Part shown: positions 7,353 to 16,742 of the stretch, piece after piece
Layout of the letters: each line of letters starts with the position of its first letter
How positions within the stretch are numbered: position 1 is the first letter of the stretch
Assembly (NCBI GenBank): GCA_035506295.1
Contig: DATJPR010000092.1
Coordinates: 1 to 51,860, forward strand
Length of the DNA: 51,860 nt
Reading direction: 5' to 3'
Source of the DNA: DATJPR01 sp035506295
GTDB taxonomy: Bacteria; Bacteroidota; Ignavibacteria; UBA10030; UBA6906
Made by a program: the position numbers and the translations under genes
Notes under the pieces: model-generated
What the model was told of the DNA's origin: nothing
What the model saw: only the letters and a program-made list of their open reading frames with translations
The model's database searches: none

Positions 7353-10324
7353 TGAGCGTGTTTCACAAGCTTCCCATTGGCGCGAACCGCGATCGATCCT
7401 TTTCCCTCGCCGCGGACTTCCTCCGATTTGTTCTCCTTCGACAGGACAAACCTGCCTATCAGCCGCTGCAAGTTGTCGCTCATCCTGCTGAGATCCTCCG
7501 CCGCCCGCGCGATCTGTTGCGTCCCACCCGCGGATTGCGACGTCACCGAAGAGATTGCTTCCACGTTCTTGCTGATCTGTTCGCTCGCCGAAGATTGCTG
7601 TTCCGACGCGGCTGCGATCTGCGACACCATATCTGTCACCCGCTGGCTGATCCGGACGATGTCGCCGAGCGCCACCCCGGCCTTGTCCGCCAGCGCAATC
7701 CCCGACTCCACTTCCTGCGTCCCCACGCGCATCGACGTCACCGCACCGTGCGTGTCTTGCTGGATCTTTTTGATCATCCCCGCGATTTCCTTCGTCGCCT
7801 TCGTCGTGCGCTCAGCGAGCTTGCGCACTTCATCCGCCACCACCGCAAAACCACGCCCCTGATCTCCCGCCCGCGCGGCCTCGATCGCCGCATTCAGCGC
7901 CAGCAGATTCGTCTGATCTGCGATGTCGTCGATCACGGTGATGATCTCGCCGATCTGGTCCGAACTCTTGCCAAGCTCTTTCACCGTCTCCGCGCTCTGG
8001 CCTACGACCTCCGCAATCCGGCGCATCCCTTTGACCGTGTCAGCCACCACCTGGCCTCCGGCCTCCGCGTTCACCTTGGCTTCCTTCGCCACGTTGGCCG
8101 TTTCGGATGCGTTCCTCGAGTTCTCCAGGATCGTCTTCGCCATTTCCTCAACCGCTCCGGCCACTTCCGCCGCCTGGCTCGTTTGTTCCTGCGTACCCGC
8201 CGCGAGTTCCTCGGTGCTCGAACTAATCTGATTCGACGCGCTTGCAGCGGCGCTTACTGCCTCGGCAACGTCCTTCAACGCCCTCTCCAGCGAATCGGCC
8301 ACGCTGTTGATGGAATCCTTCAGTCTCGCGTGGTCTCCCCGGTAGTCCCCGGTCACCCGCGCTGTAAGATCGCCCTCTGCCATCTTCTCCATGATTGCGC
8401 GCCCCTCTTCGACCGGCCGGATGATCATATCCAGGAGAGAGTTCAGCCCCGCAACCATCTTGAGAAACTCTCCTTCCAGCCCGTCGGTATTCGCCCGTGC
8501 CGCGAGATTTCCGTCCGTCGCCTTCCCCGACAAGGTGATCACTTCGGCGGTAAGCCGGCCGATATTTTCGTACAACCGGATAAACGACGGCAACAGTTCG
8601 TCCTCCTCGCTGCGCCGACCAACCGCGCGGATCTTTTCGAGCTGGGTCATCCGTCCCTGCGACACCTCCTCCACCATCGCCACGATGTAGGACAACCGGT
8701 CGTGCGTCTCGTTTACCGCTTTCGCGATGTCGCCGAAAATCCCTTCGTAGTTCCCTTTCACGGTGTGAGTCAAGTCGTTCACCGCAAGCCTGCTCATCAC
8801 GAAGGCGCCTTCCTTCAATCCTTCCAGTCCGTCGATGCAGTTGTTCAAGCTCTTCTCGATCTCGGCGAAATCCCCCTTGTACCCCATCGCGATCTTCTTC
8901 GGGATCAGGCCTTTCCCGATGCCGGCGAGCACATCGGAGGACACACGCAAGGGGTCGACAACCGCATCCAGCGTCGCGTTCACCCCTTCCACCACCTTCC
9001 GGAAATCGCCGTGGTGCCTCGTCGCATCGGCACGCGTGGAGAGATGTCCTTCGATGGCGTTGGCCGACAACAACTTCGTGTCCGCCACGAGTGCATTCAC
9101 GGCCTCGATGCACACATTCAGGTTGGTTTTCAGCGTATTGAAATCGCCGTGATATTCCTCCGTGATCTTGGCCGGGATTTCTCCTTTGCTGATCGCATCC
9201 ACATAATGCGCCGCAGTGGTTAAGGGGCCGATCACCGCTTCCAACGTTGCGTTGACCCCCGCGACGATGTCGCGGTAGCCCCCGTCGAACATCGAGACGT
9301 CTCCGCGCATCGACAACTGTCCCTCCACTGCCGCATCGGACAGCAACTGCATTTGCGCAACAAGGCCCTGCAGGGAATCCACGGTCCGCGACAGCGACGG
9401 CGTAATCTCGTCGCTTTCGCCGAGTCTGGTGACGGTTACGGAAAGGTCGCCGCGCGAGATCATGTCCAACGTCCGGGCTATCCCTTTCAGCATATCGGCG
9501 AGAGCATTCATCGCTTGCGACATCTCCCCCACTTCATCGCCCGAGGTGACCTCCAGGCGCATCCCCAGCGACCCACGCGAAAGATGCCGCACCATCTCGA
9601 GTGCCTGCCGCACCGGCGTGGCGATCAAGTTCGTGATCACGATCCCCAGGAACATGGCAAGGACCACGGCAACAATGACCGCACCCCAGAGGATTGCCGA
9701 CACCAGGGACTCGGTGGCCGTCGACTGTTGAGCGGTTTCCCGGGTGATCTGATCATCGAGGGCAATCATCTCCTTCAAATCCTTCTGCATCTCCAGGGCT
9801 TTCTGGCGTGAATCCAGCGAGGCCTTGAACGCCTGGTCGTCGAGAGCGACGATGCGTTTGTCCGAGAGCGGAACATTCGATGCAACAAGCCGATCCTTCT
9901 GTTCCGCAAAATCGCGCACCACCTTGTGCGCCGCCGTCCAGGTCCGCCACGAGGACTTGACTTTCTCCCACAATGCTTTTTGCTCGTTGTTTTTCGGGAG
10001 ATCGTTCAAGACTGCATTTGCCGTATCCGCCCTGGCAAACGCAGCATCGATCCAGGCGTATTGTGCCCGCCGAATGTCCGGACTCATCATTTGCTGGTTG
10101 ATCAGGCCACGCTCTCCCACCCACACTGCCTGCTGCGCATCGCTCAGCGCGAGGAGGGATCGTGAACTCGGGATCCGAACGTCGATGAGTTGCGACGTGT
10201 TGCTGTTGAGTTTCGAGAGTCCAACGCTGCCAACCAATCCAACAATGGCCGCGATGACCGCGACGAAACTGCATGAGAGAAGGAGTTTGGAGCGGATCTT
10301 CAGATTCACAAACCACGTCTTCAT
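7349..10324 (-). CDS. Methyl-accepting chemotaxis protein with an extended array of HAMP-like units
   Basis: This is a 991-residue inner-membrane receptor. TM1 is at about 12-34, a helical periplasmic segment of about 170 residues (four-helix-bundle type) follows, and TM2 is at about 205-228. Residues from about 232 to 680 can be cut into roughly ten successive units of about 45 residues. Each has a HAMP-like pattern: a helix, a short connector with G-D/E-L or G-x-L (RGDLSVTV, EGQLSMRG, KGEIPAKI, EGHLSTRA, NDLTHTV, DGNLAARA, EGDLTARV), and a second helix. The signalling domain follows with the conserved tip DIADQTNLLALNAAIEAARAG near 808. There is no C-terminal CheR/CheB-binding pentapeptide. 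No che genes occur in the window. A possible ribosome binding site, AGGTGG, precedes the ATG. Confidence 0.93.
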   Translation of the reverse strand: MKTWFVNLKIRSKLLLSCSFVAVIAAIVGLVGSVGLSKLNSNTSQLIDVRIPSSRSLLALSDAQQAVWVGERGLINQQMMSPDIRRAQYAWIDAAFARADTANAVLNDLPKNNEQKALWEKVKSSWRTWTAAHKVVRDFAEQKDRLVASNVPLSDKRIVALDDQAFKASLDSRQKALEMQKDLKEMIALDDQITRETAQQSTATESLVSAILWGAVIVAVVLAMFLGIVITNLIATPVRQALEMVRHLSRGSLGMRLEVTSGDEVGEMSQAMNALADMLKGIARTLDMISRGDLSVTVTRLGESDEITPSLSRTVDSLQGLVAQMQLLSDAAVEGQLSMRGDVSMFDGGYRDIVAGVNATLEAVIGPLTTAAHYVDAISKGEIPAKITEEYHGDFNTLKTNLNVCIEAVNALVADTKLLSANAIEGHLSTRADATRHHGDFRKVVEGVNATLDAVVDPLRVSSDVLAGIGKGLIPKKIAMGYKGDFAEIEKSLNNCIDGLEGLKEGAFVMSRLAVNDLTHTVKGNYEGIFGDIAKAVNETHDRLSYIVAMVEEVSQGRMTQLEKIRAVGRRSEEDELLPSFIRLYENIGRLTAEVITLSGKATDGNLAARANTDGLEGEFLKMVAGLNSLLDMIIRPVEEGRAIMEKMAEGDLTARVTGDYRGDHARLKDSINSVADSLERALKDVAEAVSAAASASNQISSSTEELAAGTQEQTSQAAEVAGAVEEMAKTILENSRNASETANVAKEAKVNAEAGGQVVADTVKGMRRIAEVVGQSAETVKELGKSSDQIGEIITVIDDIADQTNLLALNAAIEAARAGDQGRGFAVVADEVRKLAERTTKATKEIAGMIKKIQQDTHGAVTSMRVGTQEVESGIALADKAGVALGDIVRISQRVTDMVSQIAAASEQQSSASEQISKNVEAISSVTSQSAGGTQQIARAAEDLSRMSDNLQRLIGRFVLSKENKSEEVRGEGKGSIAVRANGKLVKHAH

Positions 10325-10641
10325 GACACCACCTGGAATTAGTGATAAGCTACCTCAGAGCCGGAGTAGAGAATCAGAAGAATTCAAGTCCTGTGCCAGA
10401 CGGGAGGAACGACGGTCGGATCGATGAAGCTTGAAGATTTGGCTCGGGGGACCGGAAAAGAGGTCCGCAGTGTGGAATGGGGCAGAAAACGGCCTGAAGG
10501 ACACCCTATTTCGCTGCTGACATCATCAACACCCTGCAATTGCGGCGGAGGCCGTGACCGCAGGAAGATATGTGACCACATGGCCAATATTCTCATGGTC
10601 TCCCTGCTCGTGACTGGTCAGATTCTCTGCTCGCGCGTCAC
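10325..10641. other. 317-base spacer between the M61 peptidase and receptor genes, no gene seen
   Basis: Short open frames exist on both strands (for example 10424-10645 plus), but they show no recognisable domain, ribosome binding site or conserved pattern. The spacer probably holds the promoter and leader of the receptor gene. I could not find a convincing -35/-10 pair or a chemotaxis-type sigma-28 promoter, and I see no structured RNA. Confidence 0.5.
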
Positions 10642-12528
10642 TTAATCCTTGCCTAGCGGAGCGATGACCTGGTCGAGGACATCTGCCTTCGAGGTTACGC
10701 GCTCAAGGTAGGGATACCGTGGGCCGCCATGGTAGTCAATCTCCATCGTCATGATGTACGCACCTTGCGACGCGATGATCCGAATGGGCGACGAAGAACC
10801 CCGCGCCGATGCGATGGCATCGCGAAGAGCACCAGGGGTAAACTGCCGCCCATCGACGGAGATCAGGTGCATCGTGGGGATGAGTCCTGCCTTCGCAGCG
10901 GGAGAGCCGACGAGAACATCACGCACCTCCCCATCCCAACCGACCTGCATGCCGAGTGAGTAGCGTAAATCGTTCATCTTCCTGGCCTTCTCCGTCGCCG
11001 ACTGCATTTCGCTTATCGAATCTCTGTAGGCAAGTCTCCATCCTCCCATCTCAATGCCGCCGAGCGGGGCGTGAGGATTCAATGAATCGAGACGCGAGAT
11101 GAAGAACGATCGCCAGTCGTATGGAACCACGTGATTCAGCGTCGAGACGACATCATCGAAGGTATACGGTTTGACTTCCGGTGGCGTCGAGGGGGATCCG
11201 TGGAACGCCCTGCAGAAATCATCGAGCGATTTCTTGCCTCCTGTCAGCGTCCGGATCGTCACATCGGCTTCGAGCCAGATCAGATCCCCTTCGTCATAGA
11301 AATCGACGCCGCGTCTGAACGACGCCCAATCCTCTCTTGCATCATAGAGCACCGAAGCCTCATCCGCAGCGTCCTGCAACGGCCGCCATTCGCGGCCGGG
11401 ACGATTGTCCAGCCCAGCGGCAACGAGAGCAAGGTTCTCCCTGTATTCCTCGGGACTACGCAACCCGGAACGCGCAGTCAAAATATTGCCGAGATACTCG
11501 GTGAGTCCTTCGTACACCCAGAGAAGATCATCCTTCATGGGCGTGGAATAGTCACCGGTCGCAAGCCCGGCAGGACGGCGGAACTTCCCGTTCCACGAGT
11601 GCACGAACTCATGCGGCAGAAGGCCGGCGTGTGCAAGCTGGAGTTGCGGATCGACGACAGTTCGCTCTTCGACCCTGTCGTCACTGCACTGGTGATGCTC
11701 AAGGCCGAAGTGCGCGGTCATCTCGCTCAAGGTGTAGAGGAAGTCATAGTGATCGAAGTGATGTGCCTGAAAGAGGCGGTTGGCCTGCACCACCAGGTTC
11801 CGGTACTCGTCGACGACATGTGCAGGCATTGCAAGCGCCGCATCATCATCGCTCACCATGTCGATGTGGTACGGAACAGTTTGATCGCCGGTGATGTCCA
11901 CCCGCTTGAAATGCACTCCGCTGAGAACGGGCGAATCGATGAGGGTATTCAATGGCACCGGGGCAAAGTGAATTTCCCCTCCACTCTCTCCCGTCACCGT
12001 CAGAGCGGTGGCGTAGTTCCATCCCGAGTGAAGCCGCAGACTCGCGCTGACCATGATGTCGGCCGGTTTCTCATTTTCCGGATACAGGACAACCTGATTC
12101 CAACTGAGCATCAGGAGTCCCGGCGTCGACGATGCCGCGGAGGAGTACCCTCGTTTTGTGGGAGGAAGAATGAAGTCGAAGGAGACCTCGACTGAGGTAA
12201 CGCTCCTGGGGACCTCACAATGAACGGCGTACATCTGCACCAGATCCCGCCGCCAATGCAAAGTGGATCCGTTTGCCGAAATCTTCAGGTTCACCAAATC
12301 CGCGATGGGACCTGTCGGTCCGTGCTCTCCCGGGATCCACTTTGGATAGAACAGCGTGAGCTCACCCGGCTCCACGGCGATGCTTTCCCGCGCGTGAAGG
12401 AGATTTCGGTTCGATTCCGACGCATCGACGGCAAGCGTGATCGAACTGCTCGCCATGACGAACGTTGGAACAGCGAGTAGGGCAAAGAAGACTCCCCATA
12501 GGACTGCAGAACGCCTTCGGCTGAACAT
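10642..12528 (-). CDS. M61-family metallopeptidase with C-terminal PDZ domain, secreted
   Basis: M61 (glycyl aminopeptidase type) zinc peptidase of about 628 residues. The start at 12528 has GGAGG four bases upstream and gives a good signal peptide (FSRRRSAVLWGVFFALLAV). A longer frame reaches 12585 without better support. A beta-rich N-terminal domain precedes the catalytic domain with LPHEFVHSWNGK (HExxH near residue 307) and the downstream Glu in YEGLTEYLGN. The PDZ domain is near 535-590 (LVGSPAAKAGLIPTMHLISV). It probably trims peptides in the periplasm. The gene diverges from the YjbQ-family gene. Confidence 0.9.
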   Translation of the reverse strand: MFSRRRSAVLWGVFFALLAVPTFVMASSSITLAVDASESNRNLLHARESIAVEPGELTLFYPKWIPGEHGPTGPIADLVNLKISANGSTLHWRRDLVQMYAVHCEVPRSVTSVEVSFDFILPPTKRGYSSAASSTPGLLMLSWNQVVLYPENEKPADIMVSASLRLHSGWNYATALTVTGESGGEIHFAPVPLNTLIDSPVLSGVHFKRVDITGDQTVPYHIDMVSDDDAALAMPAHVVDEYRNLVVQANRLFQAHHFDHYDFLYTLSEMTAHFGLEHHQCSDDRVEERTVVDPQLQLAHAGLLPHEFVHSWNGKFRRPAGLATGDYSTPMKDDLLWVYEGLTEYLGNILTARSGLRSPEEYRENLALVAAGLDNRPGREWRPLQDAADEASVLYDAREDWASFRRGVDFYDEGDLIWLEADVTIRTLTGGKKSLDDFCRAFHGSPSTPPEVKPYTFDDVVSTLNHVVPYDWRSFFISRLDSLNPHAPLGGIEMGGWRLAYRDSISEMQSATEKARKMNDLRYSLGMQVGWDGEVRDVLVGSPAAKAGLIPTMHLISVDGRQFTPGALRDAIASARGSSSPIRIIASQGAYIMTMEIDYHGGPRYPYLERVTSKADVLDQVIAPLGKD

Positions 12529-12668
12529 CCTTCCTCCGAGAAAAATGGCCAAGATATCTCTCGTGACAACCACTTCCGGAATCAAATCATTCCATGGAAG
12601 AAGAGAAAATTGCTTATAGAAGGGTCGTTTGCTACCCTATTCTGCATGTACTCAGAAGGAGTCCCCCC

Positions 12669-13088
12669 ATGACCGTCGTCTCTTCTTCAATTTCCGTCCG
12701 GACGAAAGGAAACAACGATGTCCGCGATCTCACGCCCGACGTAGAGCACATTCTCGGCAATGCACACGTGACAAATGGGATTCTCTCGGTCTTCGTCCCG
12801 GGATCAACGGCGGGGATCACGACGATTGAATATGAAAGCGGGGCCGTTGAGGACTTGCGAAAGGCGGTTTCGCGGCTCGCGCCGGAGAATATGCACTACG
12901 ACCACGATGCGCGCTGGGGTGACGGGAATGGGTTCTCTCACGTGCGTGCAGCTCTTCTCGGACCTTCCCTCTCCATCCCCGTGGTGGACGGCCGTCTTCG
13001 GCTGGGCACGTGGCAACAGATCGTGCTTGTGGATTGCGACAACAGGCCGCGTAGCAGGGAGATCGCCGTGCAGATCGTCGGTGAGTGA
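12669..13088 (+). CDS. YjbQ/UPF0047 family protein (secondary thiamine-phosphate synthase type)
   Basis: This compact cytoplasmic protein of 139 residues has the YjbQ/UPF0047 pattern: TKGNNDVRDLTPDV, FVPGSTAGITTIEYESG, the middle motif HYDHDARWGDGNGFSHVRAALLG, and the tail GTWQQIVLVDCDNRPRSREI. Some members have weak thiamine-phosphate synthase activity; the physiological role of most is unknown. The ATG at 12669 is chosen because AAGGAG lies seven bases upstream. The open frame extends to 12594 without such a site. It is a single gene between a divergent M61 peptidase gene and a convergent GH31 gene. Confidence 0.9.
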   Translation: MTVVSSSISVRTKGNNDVRDLTPDVEHILGNAHVTNGILSVFVPGSTAGITTIEYESGAVEDLRKAVSRLAPENMHYDHDARWGDGNGFSHVRAALLGPSLSIPVVDGRLRLGTWQQIVLVDCDNRPRSREIAVQIVGE

Positions 13089-13090
13089 CC

Positions 13091-13201
13091 AATTCACCCC
13101 TGGCCCCTCTCTTGAGAAGAGAGGGGAAGGATATATCCGACAGCGGGGCGGTCACGAACCCCCTTCTCTTTCCAAGAGAGGGGGGAAGAGGGATGAGTTC
13201 A
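13091..13201. repeat. Inverted pair of palindromic units between convergent genes (possible bidirectional terminator)
   Basis: Unit 1 has a perfect hairpin at 13104-13126: ten-base arms (CCCCTCTCTT / AAGAGAGGGG) around GAG. Unit 2 at 13159-13184 pairs CCCCC-T-TCTCTT with AAGAGA-GGGGG around TCC, with one bulged T. The flanks also match when unit 2 is read on the other strand (AATTCACCCCT in unit 1, AACTCATCCCT in unit 2). The element is therefore two copies in opposite orientation. It fills the gap between the YjbQ stop and the GH31 stop. It may end transcription from both sides and may belong to a dispersed intergenic repeat family. Confidence 0.7.
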
Positions 13202-15781
13202 AAACCCGACCGTCAGGTGATTGCTCACCCTCGTCCTCATGCTATCGGGCAGCGTCTGATGTCGGATGCTGTCCAGTATCCTCGCGCGGTAGCCGGGGAA
13301 GGTTTTCATCTCTTCGACGGCCGTTCCGGGAAAGATCGACATGCGATCGCCCGTTTGTGCCGCGTGGATGAGCACATCAGGAGACCATTCCCGGGGCCAC
13401 TGGCTGTTCAACAACGGCATGACACGTTTCATCCTCGCGATTTTCCCCCTGAGGCCGTTGACGAGAGCAGGATCGTCACCGGAAGCGAAACGCACGTCGA
13501 TCGTAACCTTGGAGCTTACCGGCAACGAAGGCGTCTGAACTGTCAGCGACACATGATCTCCATCATACCACCACCCGCTCTGTGCTTTGTCCGTCGTCCT
13601 GTTGACAAGCCGGCCGTTGACCATTACGCGCACGGGCGGGAATGAGGACAGAAACTCGACCTGGTAGCTTCGTTCCTTCACCATCCCCCGATAGCTCCCC
13701 CGCGCTGGTCCGATCGACACCGTCCGTTCTCCCTCACCTGACCGCTTGTGCGATATCGGAAGCCACGATCCGGCGCCGTGCTGGTATGACGTATCGTTCC
13801 CGGCATCCTCATAGACCTCTGTCGCCCCGCTGTCTCCAGGCGCGATGGCGAGGATCAACGGATCGACCGGCTTCTCTCCTGTGTGGGACATTTTTGGTTG
13901 CATCGGCACGATTGCGCCGGCCCTGAGGAAGACAGGAATCTCATCGAGAGCAAAGAAGCGTTTTTCCCATGACGGACCGTGCAGCCTTGTCCCGGTGAAC
14001 CATTCAAACCAATCTCCCGGAGGCAGCCACACGGTCTGGGGAGCCAGCAGTGAGTCCTTCGCAAGAGGAGTCGCCACGGGCGCCACGAGCATTTCGCTCC
14101 CGAAGAGATACTCCTGCGGGGAGGAGTACGCTTCATCATACCCGGGATAGTCATAGTACAACGGGTGACAGATGGAGACGCCGGTATCGAATGTTCGTCT
14201 CGATTCTGTGTAGAGGTATGGAATGAGCGCATACCGGAGCAGGAACGCATCGCGCATCCGGAGAAAGTCGTCGATCGGATATGCCCAGATCCGCCGCTCC
14301 GCGCTGGGGTTCTTTGTTGTGTGCGTCCGAAGGATCGGACTGAACACGCCAAACTGGATCCAGCGCGTATAGAGTTCGGGGGAAACCACCCCGGGCATAT
14401 GTCCGCCGATGTCGTGGCTCCAATACCCGAATCCGACGTTCGCCGCCGTCGCCGTGAAGTACGGTTGAAAGGCAAGCGAAGGCCAGACCGAGACGACATC
14501 GCCGGAGAAGCCGATTTGATACCGGTGGTTCCCCAGCCCTCCCCAACGATGGAAAAGCAACGGCCGCGCCTTTCCCTCCCGTTCCATGTCGGTGAAGAAC
14601 ACATAGTTCAGCCACCACGTTGGCGTGACGCCGGGGATCGGCGTCGTGTTCCACTGCTGCCAATCGAGCCAGAAGAAGTCGATCCCCTGCTTCTGGAGCC
14701 CGTGCATGACGATATCCATGTAGTTCGTGGCGAACTTCTTGTTGGTGATATCGAACGGGACATATTTCTTCGTCGAAGGATCGATGCCCATCGCCTTCGC
14801 CATTTCGGGATAGACCCGCTCGTGCGGCTGAATTCCGGAAGCGGGGTGTATATTGAGCGTAGTCTTCAGCCCTTGCTTTTTGCACCAGGCGAGGAATCCC
14901 AGAGGATCCGGAAAGTAGTCGCTGTCCCACGTGTACCCTGTCCAGCCGAGGCGTTCGCCTGCCTGGTCACGGACGTCCTTGCTCCATCGCATGTCAAACG
15001 TCAGATGCCAATCCATGTCGATGACAAGCACATCGAGGGGGACATCGTGCATGTGAAACTGTCGGACGAGGTCCTTGAATTCTTCATCGGTATACGCCCA
15101 GTATCGGGACCACCACGTTCCGAACGCGAAATGAGGCGGCATCGGGATCTTCCCCGCGACGCGCGTGAAATCATACAGCTCCTTCCTATACCCATGGCCG
15201 TATCCGAAGAAGTACAGATCCTGACCGTTGGTATCCTTCCGTGCCTTCACCCACGGCCAGGCTGAGTGATCAAGCAGAGGCCGTCGGCTGTCGTCCACGA
15301 CCGTCCATCCATCCCGCGAGAGGAGGCCATCCTCCAGGCTCGTGGATCCCTCCACGCCATCCAGTGTCCTCGTCGTTCCTTTCAGGTTGCCGCCGTCCGC
15401 TATCCCCGGCCGCCATGATTTCATGGCTCCGTTCATCGAGAATCTGATCTCGAGGTTCTTTGCCGTAAATCTCCCTTCCGAACCGACGTAGCGAATCTCG
15501 AGAGAATCGGTACGAATGATCGTCGTGTCGCCCGCCATCGAGCGGACCAGACGCGGCACGGGCATATGCCGGTTGACGAAGACGAAGGAAGCATCGTCCA
15601 CGAAGCTGCAGTCCGGCGACCATTCGAGCCGGGCGAGCTGCGGGGTCAGCAGCGTGAAACGCGCATTGCCCACAGTGACGACGGATCGCGCATCGGCAAC
15701 AGGGTTCGCGTCCCCGGCAAACAAGTCCCCGGCGGCGCTTGAAAGCAGTGTGAGAATCGCGATGGCAGGAGCAAAACGCAT
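13199..15781 (-). CDS. Glycoside hydrolase family 31 (alpha-glucosidase/alpha-xylosidase type), secreted
   Basis: The 860-residue protein starts with a signal peptide (RFAPAIAILTLLSSAAGDLF). An N-terminal beta-sandwich domain comes first. The TIM barrel follows with DVLVIDMDWH, the nucleophile region FFWLDWQQWN (Asp near 372), FHRWGGLGNHRYQIGFSGD with the likely acid/base Asp near 428, and FGYWSHDIGGH. C-terminal beta domains and a tail of about 80 residues complete it. GH31 enzymes release alpha-linked glucose or xylose from non-reducing ends; the exact sugar cannot be read here. The ribosome binding site is GAGG six bases before the ATG. The alpha/beta hydrolase gene upstream is only 49 bases away, so they may share a transcript. 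Confidence 0.9.
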   Translation of the reverse strand: MRFAPAIAILTLLSSAAGDLFAGDANPVADARSVVTVGNARFTLLTPQLARLEWSPDCSFVDDASFVFVNRHMPVPRLVRSMAGDTTIIRTDSLEIRYVGSEGRFTAKNLEIRFSMNGAMKSWRPGIADGGNLKGTTRTLDGVEGSTSLEDGLLSRDGWTVVDDSRRPLLDHSAWPWVKARKDTNGQDLYFFGYGHGYRKELYDFTRVAGKIPMPPHFAFGTWWSRYWAYTDEEFKDLVRQFHMHDVPLDVLVIDMDWHLTFDMRWSKDVRDQAGERLGWTGYTWDSDYFPDPLGFLAWCKKQGLKTTLNIHPASGIQPHERVYPEMAKAMGIDPSTKKYVPFDITNKKFATNYMDIVMHGLQKQGIDFFWLDWQQWNTTPIPGVTPTWWLNYVFFTDMEREGKARPLLFHRWGGLGNHRYQIGFSGDVVSVWPSLAFQPYFTATAANVGFGYWSHDIGGHMPGVVSPELYTRWIQFGVFSPILRTHTTKNPSAERRIWAYPIDDFLRMRDAFLLRYALIPYLYTESRRTFDTGVSICHPLYYDYPGYDEAYSSPQEYLFGSEMLVAPVATPLAKDSLLAPQTVWLPPGDWFEWFTGTRLHGPSWEKRFFALDEIPVFLRAGAIVPMQPKMSHTGEKPVDPLILAIAPGDSGATEVYEDAGNDTSYQHGAGSWLPISHKRSGEGERTVSIGPARGSYRGMVKERSYQVEFLSSFPPVRVMVNGRLVNRTTDKAQSGWWYDGDHVSLTVQTPSLPVSSKVTIDVRFASGDDPALVNGLRGKIARMKRVMPLLNSQWPREWSPDVLIHAAQTGDRMSIFPGTAVEEMKTFPGYRARILDSIRHQTLPDSMRTRVSNHLTVGF

Positions 15782-15830
15782 GTATCACCTCTTGAGGCTA
15801 TGGCTGTGCTTGGCGGCGCGGGCCGGGGAA

Positions 15831-16742
15831 TCATTCACCGGCCGACGTGACCGGTCGCTGTGAGACCGGAAGTAACGATGCTCCGATGAGAAACGATCGA
15901 ACACCATTCAGAAACGTGTCATCGTCCACCAGAATGCAATCCGTGTGTCCGCCGTGAAGCGTCAGGAAGGTCTTGGGAGGGGCGGCAGCGGCGAAGAGGA
16001 GACGGGCCTGCGCAATGGGAATGCTCGCATCGTCGACGGCATGGATGAAGAGCTTGGGAAGCGTCAGCGCACCGACCCGGTCCATCGAATTGAACCTGTA
16101 TTGCGTCAGGAGTTTCACCGGAAGATAAGGATAGCTGGCCTGCTCACAGTCGACCATCGACGTAAACGCACCTTCGGTGATGAGGCAGGCGGCGTCGAAG
16201 TTGCTCACCAGCTCGATGGCGACGGCGGCCCCGAGGGAGTGCCCATAGACAATGATGTGGTGCGGCGGGACTCTCAACACATCGGTCAGGTAATCCGCCA
16301 TCGCCTGGGCATCCTTCGCGAGTCCCTCCTCATCCGGATGTCCATCGCTTTCTCCGAACCCACGGTAATCGCCCGCGAACACATTCACGCCGAGCCGCTC
16401 AAGTTGCCGATACCGGTCAACACAATCGGAGATATTCCCCGCATTCCCGTGCAGATACAGGATCCAGATGCCGGAGGAGTCTCCCTGCCGGCAATGCATT
16501 TCCCACGCCGTCAGCCGGATGTCGTCCTTCGTGCGCAGATCGACCCGTTGATACGTGAAGTCCGGGGTGTTCTCGGGGGGAATGACCGCCCGCGTGGGGT
16601 GCAAGACGAGGCGCTGCTCGTTAATGACAAACCACATCCCCATGCTGCTATACACCAGCACGACGGCGACAACGAGGATCCAGAACAGCCTCGGAAGCAG
16701 GCGCCGAAGGAGACTGCCCGGCTGCGTGTCAGTGTTTGCCAT
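15831..16742 (-). CDS. Membrane-anchored alpha/beta hydrolase (BEM46/ABHD13-like)
   Basis: Serine hydrolase of about 303 residues. One N-terminal membrane helix (LFWILVVAVVLVYSSMGMWF) anchors it, with the catalytic domain probably on the periplasmic side. The oxyanion motif LYLHGNAGN, the strand GDYRGFGESDG, the nucleophile elbow VYGHSLGAA, a late Asp (HAVDDASIP) and His (LHGGHTD) form a complete fold. The natural substrate of such proteins is usually unknown. The start at 16742 lies inside the end of the PAP2-like gene, a 14-base overlap, which suggests translational coupling. No Shine-Dalgarno sequence is visible. A longer frame to 16889 is open but overlaps that gene heavily. Confidence 0.85.
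   Translation of the reverse strand: MANTDTQPGSLLRRLLPRLFWILVVAVVLVYSSMGMWFVINEQRLVLHPTRAVIPPENTPDFTYQRVDLRTKDDIRLTAWEMHCRQGDSSGIWILYLHGNAGNISDCVDRYRQLERLGVNVFAGDYRGFGESDGHPDEEGLAKDAQAMADYLTDVLRVPPHHIIVYGHSLGAAVAIELVSNFDAACLITEGAFTSMVDCEQASYPYLPVKLLTQYRFNSMDRVGALTLPKLFIHAVDDASIPIAQARLLFAAAAPPKTFLTLHGGHTDCILVDDDTFLNGVRSFLIGASLLPVSQRPVTSAGE

Noticed and set aside
7352..9223. 623-codon plus-strand open frame rich in Arg and His
   Set aside because: It is antisense to the receptor gene with its repeated HAMP-like units; the composition is a mirror of that gene and no fold is visible.
10424..10645. Possible 73-residue protein in the 317-base spacer
   Set aside because: No convincing ribosome binding site or domain; it ends inside the M61 gene end on the opposite strand.
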